DNA of 64,000 bases from Pseudomonas sp. MM223 (GCA_947090765.1 OX352322.1:2211001-2275000), one strand, 5' to 3'; counted from the first letter of the stretch, positions 9,013-18,189 are shown. Program-made: numbers and translations. Notes: generated from the letters alone by a model not told the origin.

Positions 9013-9495
9013 TTACCAGTAGGCGCCTTTGGGCAGGTCCAGCTTGCCCTCATCAGTAAAGCGCACGGTCCCCAGCAGCCCGCCCGCCAGTTTGCCGCGC
9101 AGCTTGTAGGGCAACCCTTTCAGCGAGTCCACCGCGCCCAGCCCATAGGCCTGGCGCAGGAAGGAAAATGCCGTGATGCTCACTGGCACCACGATCACCG
9201 CTTCGTCATAGCGGCCAATGTGCCCTTGCTGGTCGCTGACCCCGGCGGCCAGCGGCTGGCCGTTCACTTCCAGGTTCAGGGCAATGCCGTTGTAGTCGAT
9301 CGGCGACTCGTTGGGGTTTTGCACCCGCATTTTCACGGCCATGCGCAGCTCCAGTTCCTGCCCGGGCAGGGGTTCGATGCCGATCACGCTGATGTTGACC
9401 GGGTCGCGTGGCTGGAACAGTGCGCAGGCACCCAGGCCATACGCCATCAGCAGGACGATAAACAGGCGGATACAGTGGTGCAGGCGGGCAGTCAT
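9013..9495 (-). CDS. LEA type 2 family lipoprotein
   Basis: A 160-aa protein with a lipoprotein signal: short positive N-terminus, hydrophobic core and LGAC lipobox near residue 24. The mature part has the LEA-2/WHy fold pattern (ELRMAVKMRVQNPNESPIDYNGI, then LEVNGQPLAAGVSDQ). LEA-2 proteins protect against desiccation stress in plants; bacterial roles are poorly defined. It is probably anchored to the outer membrane and monocistronic, divergent from iutY. Confidence 0.8.
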   Translation of the reverse strand: MTARLHHCIRLFIVLLMAYGLGACALFQPRDPVNISVIGIEPLPGQELELRMAVKMRVQNPNESPIDYNGIALNLEVNGQPLAAGVSDQQGHIGRYDEAVIVVPVSITAFSFLRQAYGLGAVDSLKGLPYKLRGKLAGGLLGTVRFTDEGKLDLPKGAYW

Positions 9496-9575
9496 TGAGG
9501 GCGACCTTGCCAGAGTGAGCGAACAGTCAGTGTGGCAAATGCGCGTCGGCGTTGAAAGTGTCCTTGCAGATGAAA

Positions 9576-9594
9576 GATACTGTTTCTCATTAAC
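9576..9594. promoter_or_regulatory. Fur box upstream of iutY
   Basis: The 19-base stretch GATACTGTTTCTCATTAAC matches the Fur consensus at 14 of 19 positions. It lies 37 bases before the chosen iutY ATG, so it likely makes the sigma/anti-sigma gene iron-repressed. Confidence 0.65.
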
Positions 9595-9630
9595 GCCCGA
9601 TAACTCATCCTACTGGCAGTGCCAAAACCC

Positions 9631-10755
9631 ATGCTGACGTCACCCGTGTCGGGCCTGCTGGCGACTTTCCAGGAGCACTACGACGACCTGTTGCAGTTCC
9701 TGACCCGGCGCATGAGCGACCGCCAGCGCGCCGCCGACGTGGCACAGGAAACCTACCTGAAGCTGGTGAAAGTCGAAGAACAGGCAGTGCCGGTGCTGCA
9801 TGCCCGCAGCTTCATTTTCCGCGTGGCGGGTAACCTGGCAATCGATGCCTTGCGTCGCGAGCAGCGCCTGGCTGCCAGCCATGACGACTGTGACGGCGCC
9901 GGTGAACTGACCTGCCCGGCGCCAGCGCCCGAGGCGACGTTGCTGGCCCGGGAGCGCCTGCAAATCCTCGATGATGCGCTGCTGAAACTGCCCGACAATG
10001 CCCGCCAGGCGTTGTTGCTGAACCGTGTCGAAGGCCTGACCCAGGCGCAGATTGCAAAGCGGCTGGGGGTTTCCGAAAGCATGGTGGCCAAATACATCGG
10101 CCAAGCCTTGCGCCATTGCCGCGACTGGCTCAAGCAGGCGGGTGTGGCGGCCTCTGTGGTGGTGTTGGTTGCCGCTGTGGCGGGTTGGCAGCAGGCGCCG
10201 ATGCTGCTGGCGGGCTACCACACCGCGGTGGGTGAACGGCAGGTAGTGACCTTGGCAGACGGCACGCGGGTGACGCTGAACAGCGCCAGTGCGCTGAGTG
10301 TGGTGTTCAATGAGCATGAACGCCGGGTGGTGCTGGATGCCGGTGAAGCCCTGTTCGAGACCACTGATGATCCGCGGCCGTTTGTGGTCGACACCGCAGG
10401 TGAGCGGGTGCAGGGTGGTGCCGCCACCTTCAGCGTGCGTCGCGATGGGCGCGTGGTGTTGGCACGCGGTGAAGCCAAGGTTGGCGAAACTGAGCTGGCG
10501 GTGGCAACCGATGCCGGTGCGCAGATGGCCTGGCAGCGCGGCAAGCTGATCTTCAACGGTAAGCCGCTGGGGCAGGTGCTGACCGAGCTTGAGCGTTATC
10601 GGCATGGGCGCATCGTGCTATCCGACAGCAAGCTGGCGGCGATGGAGGTGAGCGGGGTGTTTGACCTTGACGAGCCTGAGGCATTGCTGCGCACGCTGGA
10701 GCAGCGTTATGGCCTGAAGGTGACCTATCTGCCGTGGTTGGCCGTGGTTCATTGA
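9631..10755 (+). CDS. iutY: Hybrid ECF sigma factor / FecR-like anti-sigma (IutY type)
   Basis: A 374-aa single-chain fusion. Residues 1-165 are an ECF sigma (region 2 with DVAQETYLKL and RSFIFRVAGNLAIDALRREQR; region 4 with LPDNARQALLLNRVEGLTQAQIAKRLGVSESMV). Residues 171-187 form one membrane helix. The rest is the FecR periplasmic domain (ADGTRVTLNSAS; GEALFETTDDPRPFVV). The cytoplasmic N-terminal domain of normal FecR proteins is absent. FecR proteins self-cleave at a conserved Gly-Thr; here that is Gly211-Thr212. The P. putida IutY protein has this architecture and controls the aerobactin receptor IutA, the next gene here. The chosen ATG could be replaced by an in-phase GTG at 9619. Confidence 0.9.
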   Translation: MLTSPVSGLLATFQEHYDDLLQFLTRRMSDRQRAADVAQETYLKLVKVEEQAVPVLHARSFIFRVAGNLAIDALRREQRLAASHDDCDGAGELTCPAPAPEATLLARERLQILDDALLKLPDNARQALLLNRVEGLTQAQIAKRLGVSESMVAKYIGQALRHCRDWLKQAGVAASVVVLVAAVAGWQQAPMLLAGYHTAVGERQVVTLADGTRVTLNSASALSVVFNEHERRVVLDAGEALFETTDDPRPFVVDTAGERVQGGAATFSVRRDGRVVLARGEAKVGETELAVATDAGAQMAWQRGKLIFNGKPLGQVLTELERYRHGRIVLSDSKLAAMEVSGVFDLDEPEALLRTLEQRYGLKVTYLPWLAVVH

Positions 10756-10761
10756 TCTGCC

Positions 10762-10850
10762 TGTGCCGGCCTCTTCGCAGCGCAAGGCTGCGCCTACAGG
10801 CATGTGCGATCCCTGTAGGCGCAGCCTTGCGCTGCGAAGAGGCCGGCACA
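10762..10850. repeat. Perfect inverted pair of REP-type repeats
   Basis: Arms 10762-10800 and 10812-10850 are 39-base perfect inverted copies around an 11-base loop, with core CTTCGCAGCGCAAGGCTGCG. It lies between iutY and iutA, so it may reduce read-through from regulator to receptor. Confidence 0.88.
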
Positions 10851-10959
10851 GAAATAAAAATATTTTCCATTTGGCACTGCAAGTTCCTGCAAGCCAGATC
10901 GTCGTAGTGGGACTGATCAGCAACCCATTCTCATTTACGACTTGTCAGGAAGCTCATTC

Positions 10960-13395
10960 GTGCCTCTGATGCTCAAGCCCTTGCACCGCCGTCGCGGTCC
11001 TCTTCACCACGCCCTGATGTCCTGCAGTGCCCTGGCCATGCTGGTCGGCCCGCTGCATGCGTGGGCCGCGACCACTGCCGAACAGGCCCAGATGCAGGCC
11101 CGCCAGGTTCAGCTCGACCTCCCTGCCCAGCCACTGGACCAGGCCCTGACCACCTTCGCCGACCAGGCCGGCCTGCACTTGCTGTACACCACAGGCGATG
11201 TCGCTGGCGTTGCCAGCCCGGCCTTGCACGGCAGCTACAGCGTAGAGCAGGCCCTGCAGCAGTTGCTGGCCGGCAGCGGCATGAGCTGGCACTTCAGCGA
11301 CGCCCGCACCGTGACCTTGCGCAAGGCCCAGGCTGCGCCACAGGCGGTCAACCTCAAGCCGATCGAAGTCAGCGTGGCCTCGCGCACCAGTACTGCCATC
11401 AGCGAAATCCCCGGCACCGTCTGGGTGGTCGACCAGCAGCAGCTGCGCGAGCAGATCGACAGCGGCGTCAGCCTGAAAGAAGCCATCGGCAAGCTGGTAC
11501 CCGGTCTCGACCTAGCACCGGAAGGGCGCACCAACTACGGCCAGAACATGCGCGGGCGCAACGTGCTGGTGATGATCGACGGGGTTAGCCAGAACAGCTC
11601 GCGCGGCCTGTCGCGCCAGTTCGACAGCATTTCGCCGTTCAACGTCGAGCGTGTCGAAGTGCTGTCTGGCGCCAGCGCCATCTACGGCGGCGGCGCCACT
11701 GGCGGTATCATCAACATCGTGACCAAGAAGGGCGAGCCCGGCCCGGCGCGCTTCGAAACCCAGCTTGGCGCCAGCAGCGGCTTCAACAACAGCGACGACC
11801 TGGCCACCCGCTTCGCCCAGTCGATCAGCGGCGGCAACGAGCGGGTCAACGCCAGGCTGGGTATCTCCGGTGAGCAGAACGAAGCCTTCTACGACGGCGC
11901 CGGCGACCAGATTTTCATCGACAACACCCAGACCGACCTGCAATACAACCGCACAATTGACGTGCTCGGCACCCTGGGCTTGCAACTGAACGACCAGCAG
12001 AGCCTCGACCTGTTGGCCCAGTACTACGATTCGGGTAACCACGGCAGCACGGGTATCTACTTCCCCAACCTCAATTACAACGCGCCATCCGACCTGGAAG
12101 ACGCCGAGCTGCGCAGCGGCTATTCGTCCGACCTGGAACCGCGTACCCGGCGCTTGTTGCTGAACGCCAATTACCACCACACCGACGTGCTGGGCCAGGA
12201 CTTCTACTTGCAGGCTTCGTACCGCAAGGAAGACGACAACTTCTACCCGTTCCCGTACTACAACCGCGCCACGCCTACCGGCTCGCGCGGGGTGTACTTT
12301 GCGGCCTCGCAGCAGAACTTCGAGGTCACCAGCCTCAAGGGCCTGTTCGCCAAGCAGTGGGACACGCTGAAGCTGACCTACGGCGTCGACCTTGACCGCG
12401 AGCGCTTCAATGCCGAGCAGACCACCTTCAATGCCCTGACCTCGTCCGAGTCGGGCGGGCTGGAGATGGAAAAGGACAGCAAGGCCGCGCGCTACCCCAG
12501 CTACCGGGTCGATGGTGTGTCGGTATACGCCCAGCTGGACTGGCATGCCACCGACAACCTGACGTTCTCTGGCGGCGCCCGTCGCCAGCAGATGGACGTG
12601 GACGTCAGCGACTTCAAAGGCGTGCCGGGCGGCAGCAACGATTACCAGGTCAACCTGTTCAATGCCGGCGCCATCTACGACTTCAAGAACGGCCACCAGG
12701 TGTGGACCAACTATGGCGAAGGTTTCGACCTGCCGGACCCTGCCAAGTACTACGGCAAGCCGGGCCTGAGCGTGGCCGACAACCCGCTGGCCGGCATCAA
12801 GAGCCGCCAGGTGGAGCTGGGCTGGCGCTATGCCGACCTGGACTGGGATGCCCAGGCGGCGTTGTACTACATCTGGTCGGACAAGATCATCAACGTCGAC
12901 TCGCAAACGCTGACCATCAACGTGGAAGAGCAGAAGAGCCGCGACTTCGGCTTTGAAGGTGCACTGACCCGGCACTTCCAGACGGGCTGGGAAGCGGGCG
13001 GTACCCTGCACCTGACCCGCTCCGAGGAAGAGGCTACCGACGGCGGCTGGAACAAGCGTGATGCCCGCTATGCATCCTTGTCCAAGGCCACTGCATTTGT
13101 TGGCTGGAAAGGCGATGGCCGCAGTGCGCGGCTGCAAGCCAACCATGCGTTCAGCCTGAAGGACGATGCCGACCACGAGATCGACGGCTACACCACCTTC
13201 GACCTGCTGGGCAGCCAGGACACCGGCTTCGGCACCTTCAGCGCCGGCATCCAGAACCTGCTGGACAAGCAGTACAGCACGGTCTGGGGGCAGCGTGCGA
13301 CGCTGTTCTATTCGCCGACCTACGGCCCGGCTTACCTGTATGACTACCAAGGGCGCGGGCGTACCTACACCCTGACCTGGAGCATGGCTTACTGA
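10960..13395 (+). CDS. iutA: TonB-dependent ferric aerobactin receptor
   Basis: An 811-aa outer-membrane receptor. A signal peptide ends near ALAMLVGPLHAWA. An STN signalling domain follows (PAQPLDQALTTFADQAGLHLLY, roughly residues 45-100), then the plug (VLVMIDGVSQNSSRGLSRQFDSI, close to IutA) and a 22-strand barrel ending in the aromatic YTLTWSMAY. The STN domain lets the receptor signal to the periplasmic part of IutY. Start choice: GTG at 10960 with AGGA about nine bases upstream; an upstream TTG and an ATG at 10969 are alternatives. The substrate call (aerobactin) rests on the plug motif and on pairing with IutY. No aerobactin biosynthesis genes are present, so this is xenosiderophore use. 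Confidence 0.88.
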   Translation: MPLMLKPLHRRRGPLHHALMSCSALAMLVGPLHAWAATTAEQAQMQARQVQLDLPAQPLDQALTTFADQAGLHLLYTTGDVAGVASPALHGSYSVEQALQQLLAGSGMSWHFSDARTVTLRKAQAAPQAVNLKPIEVSVASRTSTAISEIPGTVWVVDQQQLREQIDSGVSLKEAIGKLVPGLDLAPEGRTNYGQNMRGRNVLVMIDGVSQNSSRGLSRQFDSISPFNVERVEVLSGASAIYGGGATGGIINIVTKKGEPGPARFETQLGASSGFNNSDDLATRFAQSISGGNERVNARLGISGEQNEAFYDGAGDQIFIDNTQTDLQYNRTIDVLGTLGLQLNDQQSLDLLAQYYDSGNHGSTGIYFPNLNYNAPSDLEDAELRSGYSSDLEPRTRRLLLNANYHHTDVLGQDFYLQASYRKEDDNFYPFPYYNRATPTGSRGVYFAASQQNFEVTSLKGLFAKQWDTLKLTYGVDLDRERFNAEQTTFNALTSSESGGLEMEKDSKAARYPSYRVDGVSVYAQLDWHATDNLTFSGGARRQQMDVDVSDFKGVPGGSNDYQVNLFNAGAIYDFKNGHQVWTNYGEGFDLPDPAKYYGKPGLSVADNPLAGIKSRQVELGWRYADLDWDAQAALYYIWSDKIINVDSQTLTINVEEQKSRDFGFEGALTRHFQTGWEAGGTLHLTRSEEEATDGGWNKRDARYASLSKATAFVGWKGDGRSARLQANHAFSLKDDADHEIDGYTTFDLLGSQDTGFGTFSAGIQNLLDKQYSTVWGQRATLFYSPTYGPAYLYDYQGRGRTYTLTWSMAY

Positions 13396-13403
13396 CAGTG
13401 GTC

Positions 13404-13433
13404 GCCTGAGCCGGCCCCTTCGCCGGCTCAGGC
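13404..13433. terminator. Bidirectional terminator hairpin between iutA and the LysR gene
   Basis: Twelve-base perfect arms (13404-13415 and 13422-13433) with a six-base loop between two convergent genes. There is no strong T-tract, so function is inferred from position. Confidence 0.6.
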
Positions 13434-14318
13434 AAACGCTGCCAGCAAATCCTGCGCAAACGCCTGCTGGGCCTCACCCTCCACCTGTGCCCGGTGCCGG
13501 GCCAGGGTAAACGGCACCCCAAAATCCAGCCCCGGGGCCAGCGCCCACAACATCCCCTCGGCCTCCCAGGCCTGTGCACAATGGCACGGCAGGTATCCAA
13601 TATGCCGCCCCGACAGAATGAACGTCAGCACGCTCTCGATCTGCTCCGCCACCGCCATGCTGCGCCGGCTCTGGAACGGCTCACCGCCTTTGAGAAACCG
13701 ATAGGGATGGCGCACCTGATCCATCTCCAGCAACTGCTCAAGCCCAACATCTGCCTCGCCGAACAGCACATGCCCCTTGCCGCAATACAGCCGTTGCCGT
13801 TCCTCGAACAAGGGCTGGTAATCAAAAGCCGCCTGGTTGCCGGAAAAGTAGCTGATGGCGTAGTCCAGCCGTTGCTCCAGCAGCAACCGCTCCAGTTCCG
13901 CCGGCGGGGCGCTGATCAGCTCCAGCTGCACCGATTCTTCTCGCCTGCGGAACGCCGCAATGGCCGCCGCCAGCTTCAGGCTCACGGCCTTGTCCTGGTT
14001 TTCTGCCATGCCGATGCGCACAGTGCCCAGCAGCCGCCCGGCAACGCCATTGGCCTGCTGGCGAAATTGCTCGATGTTCAGCAGCAGCCCCCGGGCGGCA
14101 TCCAGTAGCAACGTGCCTTTCTCCGTCAGGTGAAAACCGCCCTTGCCGCGGCTGCACAGGCGGTAGCCCAGGCGTGTTTCCAGCTGGGCCATGCGCTGGC
14201 TGATGGTGGGCTGGCTCAGGCCCAGCACGCCTTGTGCGGCGCTGAAGCCCCCGGCCTCGACTACAGTGACGAACAGCCGCAGCAGGTGCAGGTCGGGGTC
14301 GTGCACTTGTCCGAGCAT
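13428..14318 (-). CDS. LysR-family transcriptional regulator
   Basis: A 296-aa regulator. The N-terminal winged helix (residues 7-66: LLRLFVTVVEAGGFSAAQGVLGLSQPTISQRMAQLE) is typical; the rest is the effector-binding domain. The ATG at 14318 gives normal LysR length; a longer in-phase frame extends into the divergent promoter region. It is divergent from the polyamine-binding protein and agmatinase genes and probably controls them. The shared gap is only about 100 bases. Confidence 0.88.
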   Translation of the reverse strand: MLGQVHDPDLHLLRLFVTVVEAGGFSAAQGVLGLSQPTISQRMAQLETRLGYRLCSRGKGGFHLTEKGTLLLDAARGLLLNIEQFRQQANGVAGRLLGTVRIGMAENQDKAVSLKLAAAIAAFRRREESVQLELISAPPAELERLLLEQRLDYAISYFSGNQAAFDYQPLFEERQRLYCGKGHVLFGEADVGLEQLLEMDQVRHPYRFLKGGEPFQSRRSMAVAEQIESVLTFILSGRHIGYLPCHCAQAWEAEGMLWALAPGLDFGVPFTLARHRAQVEGEAQQAFAQDLLAAFA

Positions 14319-14420
14319 TACATTGCTCCTGATGAATGTCAGCTTTGCAAACTTGCCATTCCTACAATGTAACCCGGCTGGCATGCTCGCGGCATCCACC
14401 CATTTGCCGAGGTGTCCGTC

Positions 14421-15500
14421 ATGCGTCGATCGTTGTGCCTGTTGTCCCTTGTCCTGGCCTTGCCGCTGCAGGCCGAAGAAAAGGTCGTCAACCTCTACAG
14501 TTGGGCTGACTACGTCGCCCCGCAAACCCTACAGCGCTTCGAACAGGAAACCGGCTACAAGGTGCGCTACGACACCTTCGACACCACCGAGGTGCTGGAA
14601 ACCAAGCTGCTCACCGGTGGTAGCGGCTACGACGTGGTGGTGCCGTCATCTACCGTGCTGGCCCGGGCGCTCAAGGCCAACGCCTTGCAACCGCTCGATC
14701 CCCAGGCCATGCCCGGCTACAGCAACCTCGACAAGGACCTGCTGGCCAAGCTCGCCGAGGCCGACCCCGGCAACCGCCATGCCATACCCTACACCTGGGG
14801 TACGCTGGGCCTTGGGGTGAATGTGGAGGCCGTGCGCCAGCGCCTGGGTGACGTGCCGCTGGACAGCCTCGACTTGCTGTTCAAGCCCGAATACGCCAGC
14901 CGCCTGAAGGACTGTGGCATTGCCATGCCCGATTCACCGCAGGAGGTGATCGGTGTGGCCCTGAACTACCTGGGCAAGGACCCTTACAGCCAGGACAAAG
15001 AGGATCTGGCCGCCGCACAGAAACTGCTGAGCCAGCTGCAACCCTCGATCAGCTACGTCGCCAACGGCCGGCAGATCAGCGACCTGGCCAACGGCAGTGT
15101 GTGCCTGGCGCTGACCTACAACGGCGATGCCGCGATGGCCGCCGACCAGGCGCGGCGCGCCGGCAAGCCGTTCGAACTGATCTACCGCATCCCGCGTGAA
15201 GGCACGCTGGTGTGGCAGGACAACCTGGTCATCCCCAAGGATGCCCCGCACCCTGAGGCAGCACGGGCGTTCATCGCCTTCATGCTCAAGCCCGAATCAG
15301 TGGCTGCGCTGACCAACACACTGTTCTTTGCCAACGCCAACCAGGCCGCCACGCCGTTGGTGGACGAGGCGGTGCGCAACGACCCGGACATTTACCCGCC
15401 CGCCGAGGTGCGCCAGCGCCTGTTCGCCGACCGCAGCATGGCCCTGGCCGACCTGCGCCAGCGCAACCGCCTGTGGACGGCCTTCCGCAGCCGTCAGTGA
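14421..15500 (+). CDS. Polyamine ABC transporter substrate-binding protein (PotF/SpuD-like)
   Basis: A 359-aa periplasmic protein with signal peptide MRRSLCLLSLVLALPLQA. The mature N-terminus KVVNLYSWADYVAPQTLQRFEQETG is the hallmark of PotD/PotF binding proteins, and aromatic and acidic pocket residues follow the family (NLYSWADY, YDVVVPSS, TWGTLGLGVN). The ATG at 14421 has a GAGG upstream. No membrane or ATPase subunits are next to it, so it either uses a transporter encoded elsewhere or acts as a sensor. It is followed 25 bases later by a ureohydrolase, linking it to agmatine or a guanidino compound. Confidence 0.85.
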   Translation: MRRSLCLLSLVLALPLQAEEKVVNLYSWADYVAPQTLQRFEQETGYKVRYDTFDTTEVLETKLLTGGSGYDVVVPSSTVLARALKANALQPLDPQAMPGYSNLDKDLLAKLAEADPGNRHAIPYTWGTLGLGVNVEAVRQRLGDVPLDSLDLLFKPEYASRLKDCGIAMPDSPQEVIGVALNYLGKDPYSQDKEDLAAAQKLLSQLQPSISYVANGRQISDLANGSVCLALTYNGDAAMAADQARRAGKPFELIYRIPREGTLVWQDNLVIPKDAPHPEAARAFIAFMLKPESVAALTNTLFFANANQAATPLVDEAVRNDPDIYPPAEVRQRLFADRSMALADLRQRNRLWTAFRSRQ

Positions 15501-15525
15501 CTGATAACAACCAAGGAGCCCGACC

Positions 15526-16491
15526 GTGGAGCAAGCCGCAAGCAACGACCAGGCAATGACCCGTGACAGCCTGTATGGCACTGCCGCAGAAAGTACCTAC
15601 GCCGGCATTACCAGTTTCTCCCGCCGCCGCTACAGCCGCGACTTGCGCGGTGTGGATGTGGTCGTCAGCGGTGTGCCGTTCGACACCGCCACCAGCAACC
15701 GCCCCGGTGCGCGTTTCGGCCCGCGGGCCATCCGCGCCGCTTCGGTGCAGCAGGCCTGGGCCCGGCACTGGCCGTGGGCGTTCGACCCGTTCGACCACCT
15801 GGCCGTGATCGACTATGGCGACTGCGCTTTCGACAGCGGCACACCGCAGTCGGTGCCGGACAGCATCGAGGCCCATGCTGCCCATATCCTGGAGGCAGGC
15901 TGCGCCATGCTTACCCTCGGTGGCGACCACTTCATCAGCTACCCGCTGCTCAAGGCCCACGCCCGCCGCCATGGCCCGCTGGCGCTGATCCACTTCGATG
16001 CCCACAGCGACACCTGGCCGGACGAGGAGGGCAAGCGTATCGACCATGGCACCATGTTCTGGCACGCCGCCCGTGAGGGCCTGGTGGACCCTGCCTGCTC
16101 GGTGCAGATCGGCCTGCGCACTACCAACGATGACAGCCAGGGTTTTGCCATCCTTGATGCCCGACAGGTGCATCGCCAGGGTACCGAAGCGGTGATTGCA
16201 GCAATTCGCCAGCGTGTGGGCGAGCGGCCGGTGTACCTGACCTTCGATATCGACTGCCTCGACCCGGCCTATGCGCCTGGCACAGGTACGCCGGTATGTG
16301 GCGGGTTGACCACGGTGCAGGCGCTGGAGATTCTGGGTGGGCTGCGGGGGATTAACCTGGTGGGCATGGACCTGGTGGAGGTGGCGCCGGCTTATGACCA
16401 TGCCGATATCACAGCGCTTGCGGGGGCGACGCTGGCGATGGAGATGCTGTGCCTGTACGCGGCGCGGCATAAGGTGGATAAGGACCAGTAA
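15526..16491 (+). CDS. Agmatinase-family ureohydrolase
   Basis: A 321-aa arginase/agmatinase-superfamily enzyme releasing urea from a guanidino substrate. The two-manganese ligands are seen in LGGDHFISYP, IHFDAHSDTWPD and FDIDCLDPAYAPGTGTP. The N-terminal half (GVPFDTATSNRPGARFGPRAIR) resembles SpeB-type agmatinase. The product would be putrescine if the substrate is agmatine, but guanidinobutyrate or another guanidino acid is possible. The GTG start has a good AAGGAGC site. It is co-transcribed with the polyamine-binding protein. Confidence 0.85.
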   Translation: MEQAASNDQAMTRDSLYGTAAESTYAGITSFSRRRYSRDLRGVDVVVSGVPFDTATSNRPGARFGPRAIRAASVQQAWARHWPWAFDPFDHLAVIDYGDCAFDSGTPQSVPDSIEAHAAHILEAGCAMLTLGGDHFISYPLLKAHARRHGPLALIHFDAHSDTWPDEEGKRIDHGTMFWHAAREGLVDPACSVQIGLRTTNDDSQGFAILDARQVHRQGTEAVIAAIRQRVGERPVYLTFDIDCLDPAYAPGTGTPVCGGLTTVQALEILGGLRGINLVGMDLVEVAPAYDHADITALAGATLAMEMLCLYAARHKVDKDQ

Positions 16492-16493
16492 GT

Positions 16494-16590
16494 GGGGCCG
16501 CTTTGCGGCCATTCGCAGCACAAGGCTGCTCCTACAGGGGAATGCATACGCCTGTAGGAGCAGCCTTGTGCTGCGAATGGGCGCATACTG
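16494..16590. repeat. Inverted pair of REP elements
   Basis: Perfect 28-base arms 16511-16538 and 16551-16578 around a 12-base loop; a GGGGCCGCTTTGCGGCC flank extends the left side. It follows the ureohydrolase stop within a few bases and probably ends that transcript. Confidence 0.85.
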
Positions 16591-16697
16591 AAACATCAGG
16601 AATCAACTCTGTCCGCATTCACACTTTTGCAGCGAACCCCTCGCGCCTTAGGCTATCAAACCCACCAGGCGCGGCATTTTCGTACAGGAGGTGAAGC

Positions 16698-17015
16698 ATG
16701 ACCCCGACATTGCCCATCCTGGCCCTCGGCCTGGCCTTGTGCATGCCCGCGCACGCAGCCCCACAGCAGCCCTTGCAGCTTGCCGCCGGCAACAACAACC
16801 CCTACAACAGCCCGATCCAGCGCGCCAACCCCAACAGCCGCCAGGGCAGCATGCCGGCCACGCCCCCTGTGCGCGGCCCGTCTACCGACCCGTACCAGCG
16901 CACGCCCAGCCTGGACAACCGCGGCATCGGCAACGGCGACAACCTGCGTAGGCAGCAACAAACCCCGAACCTGGAACCGACCCGGCCACCTCGCGACAGC
17001 ACGCGTGCGCCGTGA
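16698..17015 (+). CDS. Small secreted Pro/Asn/Gln-rich protein
   Basis: A 105-aa protein of unknown function with a clear signal peptide (MTPTLPILALGLALCMPAHA) and a strong AGGAGGTGA ribosome site. The mature part is low-complexity and probably disordered (NNNPYNSPIQRANPNSRQG; RTPSLDNRGIGNGDNLR). It is 22 bases upstream of the sugar dehydrogenase and likely in the same transcript. Confidence 0.72.
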   Translation: MTPTLPILALGLALCMPAHAAPQQPLQLAAGNNNPYNSPIQRANPNSRQGSMPATPPVRGPSTDPYQRTPSLDNRGIGNGDNLRRQQQTPNLEPTRPPRDSTRAP

Positions 17016-17037
17016 GCCCATATGAAAGGAATTCTGC

Positions 17038-18189
17038 ATGCCTAGAGCAACCTGGCTAACCACCCTGGCTGCCGCCGCACTCATGCCCCTGTTGGCGCAG
17101 GCGGCGGCAGAGCAACAGTTTCGCAGCGAAGAGGGCACGTTGACCGTCAGCACCGTGGCCGACGGCCTGCGCAACCCCTGGGCGCTAGCGTTTCTGCCGG
17201 GCGGCAAGGACATGCTGGTAACCGAGCGCGCCGGCAACCTGCGGCTGGTCAACGCTGAAGGCAAGGTGGGCCCGCCGATCAGCGGCGTACCCAAGGTCTG
17301 GGCCGAGGGGCAGGGTGGCCTGCTGGATGTGGTGCTGTCGCCGGCGTTCTACAAGGACCGCACCGTGTACCTGTCCTACGCCGAGGAGGGCAGTGACGGC
17401 AAGGCCGGTACCGCCGTCGGCCGTGGCCAGCTGTCCGAAGACCGCGCCCGGCTGGAAAACTTCAGCGTGATCTTCCGCCAACAGCCCAAGCTGTCGGTGG
17501 GTAACCACTTCGGCTCGCGCCTGGTATTCGACCGCGACGGCTACCTGTTCATTGCCTTGGGCGAGAACAACCAGCGCGCCACTGCCCAGGACCTGGACAA
17601 GCTGCAAGGCAAGATCGTGCGCATCCTGCCGGATGGCGAAGTACCCAAGGACAACCCCTTCGTTGGCAAGGATAACGTGCGGCCTGAGATTTGGTCGTTT
17701 GGCCACCGCAACCAGCAAGGCGCCGCGCTCAACCCCTGGACCGGCAAGCTGTGGACCCACGAGCATGGCCCGCGCGGCGGCGACGAAATCAACATCCCCG
17801 AGCCCGGCAAGAACTACGGCTGGCCGATTGCGACCCACGGTATCAACTACTCGCTGCTGCCGATCCCCGAGGCCAAGGGCAAGCATGTGGACGGCATGGT
17901 CGACCCGCACCACGTGTGGGAAAAGTCACCCGGCATCAGCGGCATGGCGTTCTACGACAGCCCCACATTCAAGGCCTGGGACCACAACCTGTTCATTGGT
18001 GCGCTGGCGACACAGGAGCTGATCCGCTTGCAACTGAAGGGGGACAAGGTGGTGCATGAAGAGCGCTTGCTGGGTGACTTGAAGGCGCGTATCCGCGATG
18101 TGCGGTTGGGGCCGGATGGGTACATCTATGTGCTGACCGATGACAAGGATGGCGCATTGCTGAAGGTAGGCCTAGGCGACGAAGCCTGA
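17038..18189 (+). CDS. PQQ-dependent soluble aldose sugar dehydrogenase family protein
   Basis: A 383-aa periplasmic protein with signal peptide ending MPLLAQAAA. It has the six-bladed propeller of the GDH-B/YliI family: GLRNPWALAFLPGGKDMLVTERAGNLRL, SVGNHFGSRLVFDRDGYLFIALGENNQR, VRPEIWSFGHRNQQGAALNPWTGKLWTHEHGPRGGDE. The catalytic His is in VGNHFGSR, and the GHRNQQG segment contributes to the PQQ site. It would oxidise free aldoses in the periplasm. A preceding AAAGGAATT is the ribosome site. Confidence 0.87.
   Translation: MPRATWLTTLAAAALMPLLAQAAAEQQFRSEEGTLTVSTVADGLRNPWALAFLPGGKDMLVTERAGNLRLVNAEGKVGPPISGVPKVWAEGQGGLLDVVLSPAFYKDRTVYLSYAEEGSDGKAGTAVGRGQLSEDRARLENFSVIFRQQPKLSVGNHFGSRLVFDRDGYLFIALGENNQRATAQDLDKLQGKIVRILPDGEVPKDNPFVGKDNVRPEIWSFGHRNQQGAALNPWTGKLWTHEHGPRGGDEINIPEPGKNYGWPIATHGINYSLLPIPEAKGKHVDGMVDPHHVWEKSPGISGMAFYDSPTFKAWDHNLFIGALATQELIRLQLKGDKVVHEERLLGDLKARIRDVRLGPDGYIYVLTDDKDGALLKVGLGDEA

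Noticed and set aside
9631..10755. The sigma/FecR fusion as a frameshift artefact
   Set aside because: A single uninterrupted frame joins the domains through a good membrane helix, there is no CAGCTC lesion at the junction, and the architecture is that of the known P. putida IutY.
10920..10940. A second Fur box just before iutA
   Set aside because: Best alignment to the 19-base consensus gives only about half the positions, no better than chance in AT-rich sequence.
11512..13350. 612-aa open frame on the minus strand
   Set aside because: Antisense to the iutA barrel; no independent support.
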